Counted from the stretch's first letter, positions 9,013 through 18,214 are shown. The stretch is DNA of 64,000 nt from Devosia sp. (GCF_014860165.1 NZ_JACZKG010000003.1:1-64000); one strand, 5' to 3'. Made by a program: numbers and translations. The notes: generated by a model from the sequence alone, not told the origin.

Positions 9013-9043
9013 TTGCTCCTACAGTGGCTAGAGGATGTACGCC
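9013..9043 (+). promoter_or_regulatory. MerR-type operator/promoter for the ZntA operon
   Basis: TTGCTC at 9013-9018 is followed after 19 bases by TACGCC at 9038, with the imperfect dyad CTCCTACAGTGGCTAGAGGA in the spacer. The long spacer and central dyad are the standard architecture of MerR-controlled promoters, which the activator untwists. The -10 match is poor. Because transcription would begin after about 9048, the ATG at 9073 with AGGAG upstream is the better ATPase start. Confidence 0.6.
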
Positions 9044-9072
9044 CGATGGAAGGAATTCAAGGAGTCGGTGCT

Positions 9073-11424
9073 ATGGCCGCAGGGGTTGATACAACACGCT
9101 TCCGTGTAGAAGGCATGGATTGCGCCAGTTGCGCTACCAAGGTCGACACGGCAGTGCGCCGCGTTGCGGGCGTCGAGGACGTTTCCGTCTCGGTCGTCTC
9201 AGGCACGATGACGGTCCAGCATTCGACCACCACCGATCTCGGTGCGGTCTCCGGTAAGGTGACGAGCCTCGGATACAAGGCCACCCCATTGCCCGCAAGC
9301 ACGGCGCCGGGAGCTGCGGTGAATGAACCTGTCACCGCGGATGGTGTTGGAGAGGATCATGATCATGAAGGTCATGATCATGAGGACCATGACCACGCTT
9401 CGCACGCGGGTTACGATCATGGAGGTCGTGACCACAGCGTACACGAAAGCCTGCACGGCAAGCGCAGGGAGTCCGCAACCAGACCCGCAACTGCCAAGAA
9501 TGCGGTCGCCCTGGAGGGTCTTCACGGCCATGATCACGCGTTCGAAGAAGGGACGTGGTGGAAGACTCCCAAGGCGCGGCTGACTATCATCGCCGGCATC
9601 GCGGTCGCCGTGGCGTTCGCGGCGGGGCAGATATTCCCGCAGATCGAACAGTGGGTTTTCATTGCCGCCATGGTTGTCGGCTTGCTCCCCATCGCCCGTC
9701 GCGCCTATGTCGGCGCGGTCAATGGCAGTCCGTTTTCGATCGAGACCCTGATGACGGTGGCGGCCGTGGGCGCCGTCTTCATCAACGCCGCCGAAGAGGC
9801 GGCGATCGTCGTGCTGCTGTTTCTGGTCGGTGAGCTGCTGGAAGGCGTCGCCACCGGGCGCGCGCGCGCCAGCATCAGGGCGCTCGCCACGCTGGTGCCC
9901 AAGACCGCGTTCCGCGAGGTCGGAGGGAAGATCGAGGAAGTCTCTGCCGATTCCCTCGCCATCGGTGACGTCATATTGGTGCGCCCAGGCGATCGCGTCC
10001 CAGCCGACGGCATCATTGTATCCGGTGAGAGCGCGATCGACGAGGCACCAGTCACCGGCGAATCCGTACCCAAGCGCAAGCAGATCGATGATCAGGTATT
10101 CGCCGGAACCATAAACCAGGAAGGCGCTCTGCGCGTAAGTGTAACGGCCGCTGCAGCCGACAATACCATTTCGCGCATCATCGCTCTGGTTGAGGAAGCC
10201 CAGGAATCCAAGGCTCCGACCGAACGCTTCATCGACAGGTTCTCCCGCTATTATACGCCAGGCGTGATGGTGGTCGCCGCCCTGATTGCGGTCCTGCCTC
10301 CCTTGATCACGGGCGCTCCGTGGGACGAGTGGATCTACAAGGGCCTTGCCGTCCTCCTGATCGGCTGCCCCTGCGCGCTGGTCATCTCCACGCCGGCAGC
10401 GATCGCCGCCGCGCTTTCCGCAGGCGCTCGCCGCGGCCTGCTGATGAAGGGCGGCGCGGTTCTCGAGTCCCTGGGCAAGATCAATATGGTCGCTCTGGAC
10501 AAGACCGGCACCCTGACTGCCGGCAAGCCCCAGGTCACCGACATCGTCGCCGGCGCCAGATCCGAGCGCGAGACCCTCGAACTTGCCGCTGCCCTCGAAG
10601 TCGGATCGAGCCACCCGCTCGCCAGCGCCATTCTTACCAGGGCGAAGGCTGACGGCATCGAACCCGCTCAGTCCAGCAAGGCCGGTGCTGTCGGCGGCAA
10701 GGGTGTCGTAGGCACCGTGAATGGCATTGACTTGTTCCTGGGTTCGCCCAGGGCCGTGGCGGAGAAGGTCGCGCTCGACAATGAGCTCGATGCGCGGATC
10801 GTTGCCTTGAACGACGAAGGCAAGACCGTCTCGGTGCTGCTGGCGAATGGAGAGGTCGCCGGCCTCATTGCGATGCGCGACGAGCCGCGCCCGGATGCGA
10901 TCGAGGGCCTCAAGGCAATCAAGGCCCTGGGCGCTGACATCGTGATGTTGACGGGCGACAACAAGCGCACCGCCGCCGCGATCGGCAGGGCCTTGGGCAT
11001 CGAGCCGCGGGCCGAACTTCTGCCCGAGGACAAGCAAAGGATCGTCGGTGAACTCAAGGCCAGCGGCAAGGTAGTGGCGAAGGTCGGCGACGGCATCAAC
11101 GACGCTCCCGCCCTTGCCGCTGCCGACATCGGCATCGCCATGGGCGGCGGCACCGACGTGGCGCTGGAGACGGCGGATGCCGCGGTTCTGCACGGGCGCG
11201 TCGTCGACGTGGCCAACATGATCGCGCTCTCGCGGGCGACCATGGCCAATATCGGCCAGAACATCACGATCTCGCTCGGACTGAAGGCCTTCTTCTTGGT
11301 CACCACGGTGATAGGTGTCACCGGCCTATGGCCTGCCATCCTGGCGGACACCGGCGCGACTGTCCTGGTCACGGCGAACGCCATGCGCTTGCTTGGCTGG
11401 AAGGGATTGGGAGGCAAGGCGTGA
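9073..11424 (+). CDS. zntA: Zn2+/Cd2+/Pb2+-exporting P1B-type ATPase
   Basis: A 783-residue inner-membrane heavy-metal pump. It has one N-terminal HMA domain with GMDCASC, then a His/Asp-rich linker (repeated DHDHEGHDHEDHDH) that would bind divalent metal, eight predicted helices with CPCALVIS in helix 6, the phosphorylation motif DKTGTLTAGKP, the hinge [10 protein letters not shown], and Lys and Asp residues in helix 8 (near DTGATVLVT) that mark the P1B-2 Zn/Cd/Pb class. AGGAG lies 8 bases before the ATG at 9073; upstream in-frame ATGs fall in the operator. The GTG of lspA overlaps its stop by 4 bases. Pairing with lspA is characteristic of lead-resistance (pbr) modules. Confidence 0.93.
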   Translation: MAAGVDTTRFRVEGMDCASCATKVDTAVRRVAGVEDVSVSVVSGTMTVQHSTTTDLGAVSGKVTSLGYKATPLPASTAPGAAVNEPVTADGVGEDHDHEGHDHEDHDHASHAGYDHGGRDHSVHESLHGKRRESATRPATAKNAVALEGLHGHDHAFEEGTWWKTPKARLTIIAGIAVAVAFAAGQIFPQIEQWVFIAAMVVGLLPIARRAYVGAVNGSPFSIETLMTVAAVGAVFINAAEEAAIVVLLFLVGELLEGVATGRARASIRALATLVPKTAFREVGGKIEEVSADSLAIGDVILVRPGDRVPADGIIVSGESAIDEAPVTGESVPKRKQIDDQVFAGTINQEGALRVSVTAAAADNTISRIIALVEEAQESKAPTERFIDRFSRYYTPGVMVVAALIAVLPPLITGAPWDEWIYKGLAVLLIGCPCALVISTPAAIAAALSAGARRGLLMKGGAVLESLGKINMVALDKTGTLTAGKPQVTDIVAGARSERETLELAAALEVGSSHPLASAILTRAKADGIEPAQSSKAGAVGGKGVVGTVNGIDLFLGSPRAVAEKVALDNELDARIVALNDEGKTVSVLLANGEVAGLIAMRDEPRPDAIEGLKAIKALGADIVMLTGDNKRTAAAIGRALGIEPRAELLPEDKQRIVGELKASGKVVAKVGDGINDAPALAAADIGIAMGGGTDVALETADAAVLHGRVVDVANMIALSRATMANIGQNITISLGLKAFFLVTTVIGVTGLWPAILADTGATVLVTANAMRLLGWKGLGGKA

Positions 11425-11906
11425 GGAAGGCGTTCGTCGCGCTCTACCTCGTCCCAATCCTTGTCGCCATCGACCTCGGGACGAAGTTTTGGGCGTTGGA
11501 GACGATGAAGGGCTTTTGGGGGGCGATTCCGTTGTTCCCCGGGGTATCCCTGCGCCTCTTCTCTAATCCTGGCATTTCCTTTGGCCTATTCGCAGGCTCG
11601 CCGTGGCCGGTAACTCTTGTCACGGCGGCGATGACCGCAGCCCTCGCAGTTTGGTTCGCCTGTTCGAAATCGGACCGGGAGCCATTGGCCATCGGCTGCA
11701 TCATGGCGGGTGCCGCCTCCAACCTCATCGACAGGCTGCTGAACGGTGCGGTCACCGACTTCCTTTCGTTCGGGAGCCTGGACGCACCGCTGTTCACCAA
11801 CAATCTCGCGGACATCTGGATCACCCTTGGCGTGATCTTGTTGTTTGGAGGCGCATTCCTCGGCCGGCGCGGAACCTCCCCACTTGCCCGGAGCGAGCGA
11901 CCATGA
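11421..11906 (+). CDS. lspA: Signal peptidase II (lipoprotein signal peptidase)
   Basis: A 161-residue inner-membrane aspartyl protease that removes signal peptides from prolipoproteins. Four hydrophobic helices are visible, as are the conserved segments SNLIDRLLNGAVTDFL and FTNNLADIWI, which carry the two catalytic aspartates. The GTG start overlaps the ATPase stop (GTGA), so it is translated as part of the metal operon. Extra LspA copies next to P1B ATPases occur in Pb(II) resistance clusters, where they are proposed to process or modify envelope components. That function is inferred by analogy. Confidence 0.9.
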   Translation: MRKAFVALYLVPILVAIDLGTKFWALETMKGFWGAIPLFPGVSLRLFSNPGISFGLFAGSPWPVTLVTAAMTAALAVWFACSKSDREPLAIGCIMAGAASNLIDRLLNGAVTDFLSFGSLDAPLFTNNLADIWITLGVILLFGGAFLGRRGTSPLARSERP

Positions 11907-12001
11907 CGGCCACAATTGCTGGCGTCTTGAAAGGCGGGACAGTTCCGGCATGTCTTTTGGGGTGGGATCGACTATCCACCAGGTATTACCGGAGCACCGA
12001 C

Positions 12002-12304
12002 ATGGCCTATAAGGCCCCTCTGCCCCTGCGGCTCTTCCAGTACGCCCTTTGGGCAATCATGCTGTTCGTCCTCGTGTGGTTCTTCGTCATCCCCCTTTTC
12101 CTCAGGGCCACCGCGCCGCAGGCCCCGCCGGCGCAGCAGAGCCCATCGTCCGGGGCAGACCTCGACCAGCCGCTCGGGATGACCGAACAAGATGGTCGCG
12201 ACCCAACACAAGATGACTTCGCCGGCCGTTCCTTGGCAACCCAGGAAGGGGAGCCGTCCAAGCCGCAACCGCGGCAGTTGCGCAACCCGATCGGGCGCGC
12301 GTGA
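12002..12304 (+). CDS. Small membrane-anchored protein, Pro/Gln-rich tail (100 aa)
   Basis: One transmembrane helix near residues 12-32 (FQYALWAIMLFVLVWFFVIP), then a hydrophilic proline- and glutamine-rich domain, probably in the periplasm. An ATG at 11903 overlaps the lspA stop (ATGA) and would add 33 residues; the ATG at 12002 gives a more usual membrane-protein start. The next gene begins with a GTG overlapping this stop. Its place between lspA and a thioredoxin suggests an envelope role in metal resistance. The family is not recognised. Confidence 0.6.
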   Translation: MAYKAPLPLRLFQYALWAIMLFVLVWFFVIPLFLRATAPQAPPAQQSPSSGADLDQPLGMTEQDGRDPTQDDFAGRSLATQEGEPSKPQPRQLRNPIGRA

Positions 12305-12870
12305 GACCGTTGGACGCATCCCCGCATCCCGCCCGGCGTCTGTTGCTCGCCGGCATCCCTCTGGTTGTCTTGGTTGGTCTGGTGGGAACTTTCGCTGTCG
12401 CTCTCAACGACACGTCCACCGACCTGCCTTCGGTTCTGGTCAACAGGCAGGCTCCGGAATTCACTCTCCCGCCGATCGTGGCAACGGGCGTGCCCGGGCT
12501 CGGTCGGACCGATCTGCTCGGCCAGGTGAGCGTTGTCAACGTCTTCGCCAGCTGGTGCATTCCCTGCCGAGACGAACATCCCTTGCTCGTCGAACTGAAG
12601 GAACGGACCGGTGTCCGGCTCCTCGGTATAAACCTTAAGGACGAGGCGGCGAACGCAACGGCGTTCCTCGATGAGCTGGGCAATCCCTACGATGCGATCG
12701 GGGCCGACAGAGACAGTCGGGCGTCCATCGACTGGGGCGTCTACGGCGTCCCGGAAACCTTCCTCGTCCGGGCGGACGGTCTGGTCCTGCGGAGACACGT
12801 CGGTCCGCTGGATCGCGCGTCGCTTGATGAATTCGTCGCTGCCATTGACAGGGAGAAGAGCCCCAGATGA
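12301..12870 (+). CDS. Membrane-anchored thioredoxin-like protein (DsbE/CcmG type)
   Basis: A 189-residue periplasmic thiol-disulfide protein. An N-terminal anchor (LLLAGIPLVVLVGLVGTFAV) is followed by a thioredoxin fold with ASWCIPCRDEHPLL as the active site (WCxPC) and the cis-proline region YGVPETFLV. These match CcmG/DsbE, which reduces apocytochrome c thiols, more than general thioredoxins. Here it lies in the metal-ATPase operon with 4-base overlaps on both sides and not in a ccm operon, although a ccmF gene lies 1.7 kb downstream. It might protect thiols from metal oxidation or feed CcmF. Confidence 0.85.
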   Translation: MRPLDASPHPARRLLLAGIPLVVLVGLVGTFAVALNDTSTDLPSVLVNRQAPEFTLPPIVATGVPGLGRTDLLGQVSVVNVFASWCIPCRDEHPLLVELKERTGVRLLGINLKDEAANATAFLDELGNPYDAIGADRDSRASIDWGVYGVPETFLVRADGLVLRRHVGPLDRASLDEFVAAIDREKSPR

Positions 12871-13925
12871 CCCCGAGATACGGCTCGATACAATACTTGC
12901 GAGGCCTGGCCGCCACCCTGGTCGTGGCGTCCCACGCTTTCCTCTACCCCATTGCCGACGAACCCCTGCTCTATGGTCGCTGGGGATGGCTGGGCGTCAT
13001 CCTGTTTTTCGTCATCTCGGGCTTCATCATGGTGACCGTCACCGGAAACGGGCGTTTCGACGGGCCGTTCTTTCTCCGGCGCCGGGCCGTTCGCGTGATC
13101 CCCATGTACTGGGCGGCCACCCTGTTCACCGCGGCCCTAGCCCTGGGTGCTCCCCAACTCTTTAAGACCATGTCCTTCGAATGGTCGCAGCTCTGGCGCT
13201 CGCTGCTTTTCATCCCCTTCTACAACGAGACGAGCGGTGGCATCCATCCGATCTACAAGCTGGGCTGGACGCTCAACTACGAGGTCTACTTCTACCTTTG
13301 CTTCGCGATCCTGTGTTTTTTGGGCTCGACGTCTCGCGTCATGATCCTCTCCCTCCTCTTCGGAGGACTGGCTCTGTACGGGTATCTCGCAACGCCGCAG
13401 GACGCCCTGTCCGTTTTCTACACCAGCTATGTACCGCTGGCCTTCTGCGTCGGAATGGGCCTGGGTCTCATGGCTCTTCGCGGCGCACGCGCAACTTCCC
13501 CGCTCACCCTGTGGAGTGCTGGACTGGTCGGCCTGACGGGTCTGGTGGTGGGCTTGGCGTGGCCTGCACAGGTCGTCGAAGACTGGACAGCCTTTCTGGG
13601 CTGTCTCGTCTTCGCGACTTCTGCCGTATTCCTCGGGGTGCAACTCGAACCTGTCCTGCCACGCGTCAGGTATCTGGAGCGGTCCGGCGATGCGTCCTAC
13701 TCGACCTACCTCTCGCATATTTATGTGGTAGGCGCCCTTTCCTGGTTAGCTTACGCTGTCCTGCGCGCTGAGGATCCAGCAACGTATATATCGGTAGCGA
13801 TGGTGACCATCGCTTGCGCCACCGCCGCGGGGGTTCTCCTCCATGTTGCTATCGAGCGTCCGTTAACCCGATGGTTCACGCCACTCGCAGCGCGAGCGCC
13901 AACCGTTCCTGCGGTGCCGACTTGA
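12867..13925 (+). CDS. Acyltransferase 3 family membrane protein
   Basis: A 352-residue protein of about ten transmembrane helices. It starts with the family signature YLRGLAATLVVASHAF and contains LFFVISGFIM and a RRRAVRVIPMYW loop, as in OafA/NodX-type O-acyltransferases that modify surface polysaccharides. The ATG overlaps the thioredoxin stop by four bases, closing an operon of five coupled genes from zntA. Surface acylation could change metal binding to the envelope; this is inference. The acceptor is unknown. Confidence 0.85.
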   Translation: MTPRYGSIQYLRGLAATLVVASHAFLYPIADEPLLYGRWGWLGVILFFVISGFIMVTVTGNGRFDGPFFLRRRAVRVIPMYWAATLFTAALALGAPQLFKTMSFEWSQLWRSLLFIPFYNETSGGIHPIYKLGWTLNYEVYFYLCFAILCFLGSTSRVMILSLLFGGLALYGYLATPQDALSVFYTSYVPLAFCVGMGLGLMALRGARATSPLTLWSAGLVGLTGLVVGLAWPAQVVEDWTAFLGCLVFATSAVFLGVQLEPVLPRVRYLERSGDASYSTYLSHIYVVGALSWLAYAVLRAEDPATYISVAMVTIACATAAGVLLHVAIERPLTRWFTPLAARAPTVPAVPT

Positions 13926-13981
13926 GGTGTGCAGACAATTCGTGGGCCTGGCGTGTGGTCCTTGTGGCTTGGTAGGTTGGC

Positions 13982-14275
13982 GTGAGTAAAGGGGACGTGG
14001 TTGCTCTGGCTGCGACTTTCAGGGTGCTGGGCAGTCCTGCGCGCTTGCGCATCCTGCTCTGCTGTCTTGACCGGCCCCAGTCGGCACGCAACGTCGCGCT
14101 GGATCTCGACCTATCCCGCTCGCTGGTAAGTCAGCACTTTAGGGTTTTGCGAGCGGCGCGTCTGGTTACCGGAGTTCGAGCGGGAAAGCGTGGGTCCTTA
14201 AGGCTTGCCGATGGACACGTCAGGACCTTTCTGGAGGATATGCTCATGCTCACGTCAAAGGCGTTGCCTCGCTAG
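13982..14275 (+). CDS. ArsR-family winged-helix regulator
   Basis: A 97-residue repressor-type protein with FRVLGSPARLRILLCCLDRP and the recognition helix region LSRSLVSQHFRVLRAARLV, standard for ArsR/SmtB proteins. The GTG at 13982 is the likely start. No clear ELCVCDL-type metal box is present, though a Cys-Cys pair lies in the second helix. It could act on ccmF downstream or on its own promoter. A copy of its first ~40 bases recurs at 14331. Confidence 0.8.
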   Translation: MSKGDVVALAATFRVLGSPARLRILLCCLDRPQSARNVALDLDLSRSLVSQHFRVLRAARLVTGVRAGKRGSLRLADGHVRTFLEDMLMLTSKALPR

Positions 14276-14330
14276 ATCTGTGCGACGCCCTGCACGCTCA
14301 ACCGGGGAACTGGCGTGCCGCGCGCACGCG

Positions 14331-14371
14331 TTGGCGTGAGTCAAGGGGACGCAGTCGCTCTCGCTGCTCGA
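14331..14371 (+). repeat. Degenerate copy of the ArsR gene start
   Basis: TTGGCGTGAGTCAAGGGG and the following ~20 bases closely match 13978-14018, the start of the ArsR gene, but the similarity ends after ~40 bases. It is a partial duplication or the remnant of a second ArsR gene. The rest of 14276-14598 shows no coding signal. Confidence 0.55.
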
Positions 14372-14598
14372 CCAGACGGCTTTGGGGGATCGCTGGCGCA
14401 TGTCGATTGTCCATGAACGGCGGGGCGTTTGAGATGATTGCGATTGTCCGCCAGTTCGTATGTCAGTCTGAGACCCGCGCGCTGCGTAAATGACAGGTGC
14501 TATGGTTTTCTGTCGTATTCACTTTATATGCTTCGCGGTGATGCCGCCGCCGGTTCAAACCGCCCGGCTTTCTGTTTATGTCCATAGGGAGTTGCCTC

Positions 14599-16572
14599 AT
14601 GTCGATCGAATTGGGGCATTTCGCATTGGTACTCGCCTTCGCCATAGCTGCCGTCTCGACGATCGGCGGTTATGCGTTCTGGCGGCCCGGCCAGCGCATC
14701 GCCATGGTGCTGTGCCAGGGAGCCGTGCTGCAATTCGTGCTGGTCACGGTGGCCTTCCTGGCACTGATCCAGGCCTTCGTCACCTCGGACTTCAGCCTGG
14801 CGTTGGCCGTCAACAATTCCCATTCGCTCAAGCCCCTGCTGTTCAAGATCTCCGGCGTCTGGGGCAATCACGAGGGCTCGATGCTCCTCTGGATCCTCAT
14901 CCTCGTCGCCTTCGGCGCCATGGTCGCTGCCTTCGGCCGGCGCCTGCCCAACGACCTGCTGGCGCTGGTGTTGGCGACGCAGAGCCTGCTCACCGCGGCC
15001 TTTGCCGGCTTCACGCTGTTCACCTCCAATCCGTTCGAGCGCGTCTTTCCGCCCCCCTTCGAGGGCAATGACCTCAATCCGGTCCTCCAGGATATCGGTC
15101 TCGCCATCCATCCGCCGCTGCTCTATGCCGGCTATGTCGGCTTCTCGATCTGCTTCTCTTTCGCGGTGGCTGCGCTGATCTCGGGCCGCATTGACCAGGC
15201 CTGGGCGCGCTGGGTGCGGCCCTGGACCATGCTGAGCTGGACCTTCCTCACCCTGGGCATCGCCATGGGCTCCTACTGGGCCTATTACGAGCTCGGCTGG
15301 GGCGGCTGGTGGTTCTGGGATCCGGTGGAAAATGCCAGCTTCATGCCTTGGCTCGCCGGCACGGCCCTACTGCATTCGGCGCTGGTGATGGAGAAGCGCA
15401 ATGCGCTCAAGATCTGGACGATTCTTCTGTCCATCATCACCTTCTCCCTGTCGCTGCTCGGTACCTTCCTGGTCCGATCCGGCATCCTCACCTCGGTCCA
15501 TACCTTCGCCAGCGATCCGACGCGCGGGCTGGTGATCCTGACGCTGCTGGCGCTGGTCATTGGCGGCGCCTTCATGCTCTTCGCGCTACGGGCCTCTTCC
15601 TTGCGGCAGGGCGGTCTCTTCGCGCCGGTCAGCCGCGAGGGCGCGCTGATCCTCAACAACCTGTTCCTCGCCAGCGCCCTTGGCGCCGTGCTGGTCGGTA
15701 CGCTCTATCCGCTGCTGCTCGATGCGCTGACCGGCACCACCATCTCGGTCGGGGCGCCTTTCTTTAATCTCACCTTCGGCGCGCTGATGTCGCCACTGCT
15801 GCTGGTGCTGCCCTTCGGGCCGCTGCTGGCGTGGAAACGGGCCGATATCGTCGGGGCAGCGCAACGGTTGATCGGAGCGGCGGCGCTGGCGATCTTCTGC
15901 ACCATCCTCATCTCGGCGCTGGGTGGCGTGTCGATTTCACTGGCGCCGCTGGGCCTGCTGCTCGGCTTCTGGGTCGCCTTTGGCGCCGTCGCCGAACTGA
16001 TCGACCGCAGCAAGCTGGGCCGCATTCCCTTGGTGGAGAGCTGGCGTCGGCTCGTCGGCCTGCCGCGCTCGGCCTGGTCGACGGCTTTGGCGCATTTCGG
16101 CATCGGCATCACCGTGCTCGGCATCGTCGCCACGTCCGCCTGGGAAACCGAACTGGTGACCACGCTCAATCCGGGGGAAAGCGCCGAGCTTTCGGGCTAC
16201 ATCGTCGCCTTCGACAGTTTCGAGCAGGTGCCAGGCCCCAACTATGTTGCCGATGAGGGGCACTTTACCGTTACGTCGCCTTCCGGCGACACTCGACAGC
16301 TCACCGCCGAACGTCGCACCTATGTCGCCAGCGGCATGCCGACCACCGAGGCGGCAATCGAAACTTACTATCTCTCTCAACTCTACCTCCAGCTCGGCGA
16401 GCCGCTGGACACGACACATGTCATCCGTGTCTGGCACAAGCCCTACATCACCCTGATCTGGTTTGGTGCGATATTGATGGCTGCAGCGGGGGTGCTCTCC
16501 CTCTCCGATCGCCGCCATCGTATTGGAGTGCCGCGCGTGTCGGTCAGAACCATTCGGCAACCCGCTGAATGA
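14599..16572 (+). CDS. ccmF: Cytochrome c heme lyase subunit CcmF
   Basis: A 657-residue polytopic protein of the System I cytochrome c maturation pathway, where it attaches heme to apocytochrome thiols. The heme-handling signature GGWWFWDPVENASFMPW is intact near residue 240, along with GNHEGSMLLW, conserved periplasmic histidines and about 15 membrane helices. AGGGAG precedes the ATG at 14599. The companion genes (ccmABCDE, ccmH) are absent, so this is a detached copy that may supplement a chromosomal set, plausibly for the cytochromes in this window. Confidence 0.92.
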   Translation: MSIELGHFALVLAFAIAAVSTIGGYAFWRPGQRIAMVLCQGAVLQFVLVTVAFLALIQAFVTSDFSLALAVNNSHSLKPLLFKISGVWGNHEGSMLLWILILVAFGAMVAAFGRRLPNDLLALVLATQSLLTAAFAGFTLFTSNPFERVFPPPFEGNDLNPVLQDIGLAIHPPLLYAGYVGFSICFSFAVAALISGRIDQAWARWVRPWTMLSWTFLTLGIAMGSYWAYYELGWGGWWFWDPVENASFMPWLAGTALLHSALVMEKRNALKIWTILLSIITFSLSLLGTFLVRSGILTSVHTFASDPTRGLVILTLLALVIGGAFMLFALRASSLRQGGLFAPVSREGALILNNLFLASALGAVLVGTLYPLLLDALTGTTISVGAPFFNLTFGALMSPLLLVLPFGPLLAWKRADIVGAAQRLIGAAALAIFCTILISALGGVSISLAPLGLLLGFWVAFGAVAELIDRSKLGRIPLVESWRRLVGLPRSAWSTALAHFGIGITVLGIVATSAWETELVTTLNPGESAELSGYIVAFDSFEQVPGPNYVADEGHFTVTSPSGDTRQLTAERRTYVASGMPTTEAAIETYYLSQLYLQLGEPLDTTHVIRVWHKPYITLIWFGAILMAAAGVLSLSDRRHRIGVPRVSVRTIRQPAE

Positions 16573-16723
16573 GCGGGTAGCCGAAGTAGGGACAAGCGAT
16601 AGCGATGGTCGACAGCGCTGATTTTCTCGGTCGTCTTGGCGGATCGACCAGGTGTTCCGGCGCACTGCTGACCCCTGCCTAGCGATTGCCGGACTGCTGT
16701 CCTTTGAAGTGTTCCACATGTGA

Positions 16724-17362
16724 TCAGGGTTGCGTCGCGCCGACCGCCGCGTCAGCGCTTTGGGCCACTATGGTCGAGCGATTATCTTGAAGATCGACCC
16801 ACTGACCGGCGTCAGCTTGGGACTGGCGTTTGATGTAGAAATATGGGGTCTCCGACCATGTCAGGATCTTGCTATCCTGATTATCAAGCACAAGATCTCC
16901 ACGATCCGTACGAACCATCAAAACGGCGTGCCCTTCTCCGCTGGCTTGCCTCACCACAGCGATCAGCAGGGTGCTTGCCGGCCATCCTGCGTCCAAAAGC
17001 GCGCGGCGCTTTGCCAAAACATAGTCTTCGCAGTCGCCCGCTCGGTTGGGATAGGTCCAAAACTCCGCAACCTGGTATAGATCGTCGTCCGAGACAGGAC
17101 GAACCTCGGCATTGTATCGGGCGTTGATCCCAAGGAGTTCGCTCCAAAGGACCTGATCCAGGGCGACTGCTGGAACCATAACGGGATTGCGGACGCATTC
17201 AAGAGGACGGGAGCGACAGAACTCCATGTGCCCGATTGGAATACTTGTGAGTTCCCCTGAAGGCGCAAACGCCGGGTTGGCTAAGTCTATCGCCAGAGCT
17301 ACGGTAGAAGGCACCAAAAACATAGTGGCAAAAACGAAAGCTGCAATTACTCTGCGGGACAT
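16724..17362 (-). CDS. Transglutaminase-like cysteine peptidase (BTLCP family)
   Basis: A 212-residue exported protein. The N-terminus is a signal peptide (VIAAFVFATMFLVPSTVALA). The papain-like triad is visible as Cys in RAGDCEDYVLAKR, His in GEGHAVLMVRTDRG and Asp in LVLDNQ, the arrangement of the bacterial transglutaminase-like cysteine proteinases (LapG relatives). These act in the periplasm, often on adhesins or in cell-envelope processes. It is convergent with ccmF and has no partner gene nearby. The substrate is unknown. Confidence 0.9.
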   Translation of the reverse strand: MSRRVIAAFVFATMFLVPSTVALAIDLANPAFAPSGELTSIPIGHMEFCRSRPLECVRNPVMVPAVALDQVLWSELLGINARYNAEVRPVSDDDLYQVAEFWTYPNRAGDCEDYVLAKRRALLDAGWPASTLLIAVVRQASGEGHAVLMVRTDRGDLVLDNQDSKILTWSETPYFYIKRQSQADAGQWVDLQDNRSTIVAQSADAAVGATQP

Positions 17363-17823
17363 AGTCTCGTCTCCCTACGCAGGACGAGGCTACGAAGGCG
17401 AGATTTGCGCTCGCGGAACAATGCTACTAAATTTTAAATCGAATTCAGCGCAGAACGCGAAGATGTCGTTAAGCATCAGGTGGCTGGGTGCGCGGGCGCT
17501 ATTCGCTCAAATGTGCTAGCGCTTGGCATGCGTTACCTTGGTGCGGGCCTCGATCATCGATCCATCTGCGCGACCACCTTCATCATGCTGTTGTAGTACT
17601 CAGATCGCCCATGTGGGTGCGCTGCACCGGTCATCGAGCTTTAGCCGTGGTGCTGCAAACCGGCGACCCGCGCAGCGGCGGCCATGAGTGGCTCGGTCGA
17701 ATTGCGCGAAAAAGCTGCCGGCAGATCGTTGAAAATTGCGATAGGCGCGGTAAGGCGCGCCTTCGAACGTCAAAGTCCCGTCGCCGACCAAACGCCAATC
17801 TCTGCCGAAGCGATGTCGAGGTC
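17363..17823. other. No convincing gene (460 bp)
   Basis: Short open frames exist on both strands, but none has a ribosome site, a family signature or a full-length product. The stretch next to the MotA-like tail contains reverse-strand frames such as GDGTLTFEGAPYRAYRNFQ that might be decayed coding DNA. I could not identify them. Confidence 0.5.
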
Positions 17824-17880
17824 TTAAGTTGTAGCTGGCAAGTTCTGCGTGGCGAGGTCAACTTCCTCGAAGGTTGGCCC
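17824..17880 (-). pseudogene. motA: 3' tail of a second motA gene
   Basis: The reverse strand encodes GPTFEEVDLATQNLPATT followed by TAA. The intact MotA at 37,773 ends RPTFEEVDKATTDLSNAA and a stop, so these 19 codons are a MotA C-terminus. Nothing else of the gene remains. It abuts the broken end of the copper-chaperone gene, marking a recombination join. Confidence 0.6.
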
Positions 17881-18139
17881 CGACGCATCCTGGAGACGCC
17901 GTCACGACGCTTTGGTGGAATTCCACCCTGACCGCAGCATCGGTCTCGATAGCGAGCAGGCGATCCGGCTCCGGTCCGGTATTGGTCAGGATCATGTAGG
18001 CTGCGGCAGTCTTGGCTCCCGGAAGGGTAGCGGCAAGATAAGGGTGTGTGATCTCAACATCGGCCACCTTGAACTCATGCCCGCCGGCGGACCCGGTCAA
18101 CGCCAGCAGGATTGTGGTGGCAAGCGGCAACAGTTTCAT
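17881..18139 (-). pseudogene. Copper chaperone PCu(A)C, C-terminus lost
   Basis: AGGAGG lies before the ATG at 18139. The frame has a signal peptide (MKLLPLATTILLALTGSA) and the PCu(A)C start: VADVEITHPYLAATLPGAKT, AAAYMILTNTGPEPDRLL, EFHQS. The Met/His copper site in the second half (HxM...HxM) is missing because the sequence changes abruptly into the motA tail after ~85 residues. Complete members carry Cu(I) to cytochrome oxidase in the periplasm. This copy should be inactive. Confidence 0.7.
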
Positions 18140-18214
18140 TTCGTCCTCCTGGGGCCCGGCACCCGATGCGGTCGTTGACGCCTTCCGGGCAGCAATAGGC
18201 AGGCCAGCGGGTTT

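Noticed and set aside
9346-9440. GATCATGATCATGA-type repeats in zntA as a regulatory repeat or CRISPR-like array
   Set aside because: They are codons of the His/Asp-rich linker of the ATPase.
9199-11193. 664-codon open frame on the reverse strand across the zntA gene
   Set aside because: High G+C shadow of the ATPase; no membrane or domain pattern, and the forward gene has all catalytic motifs.
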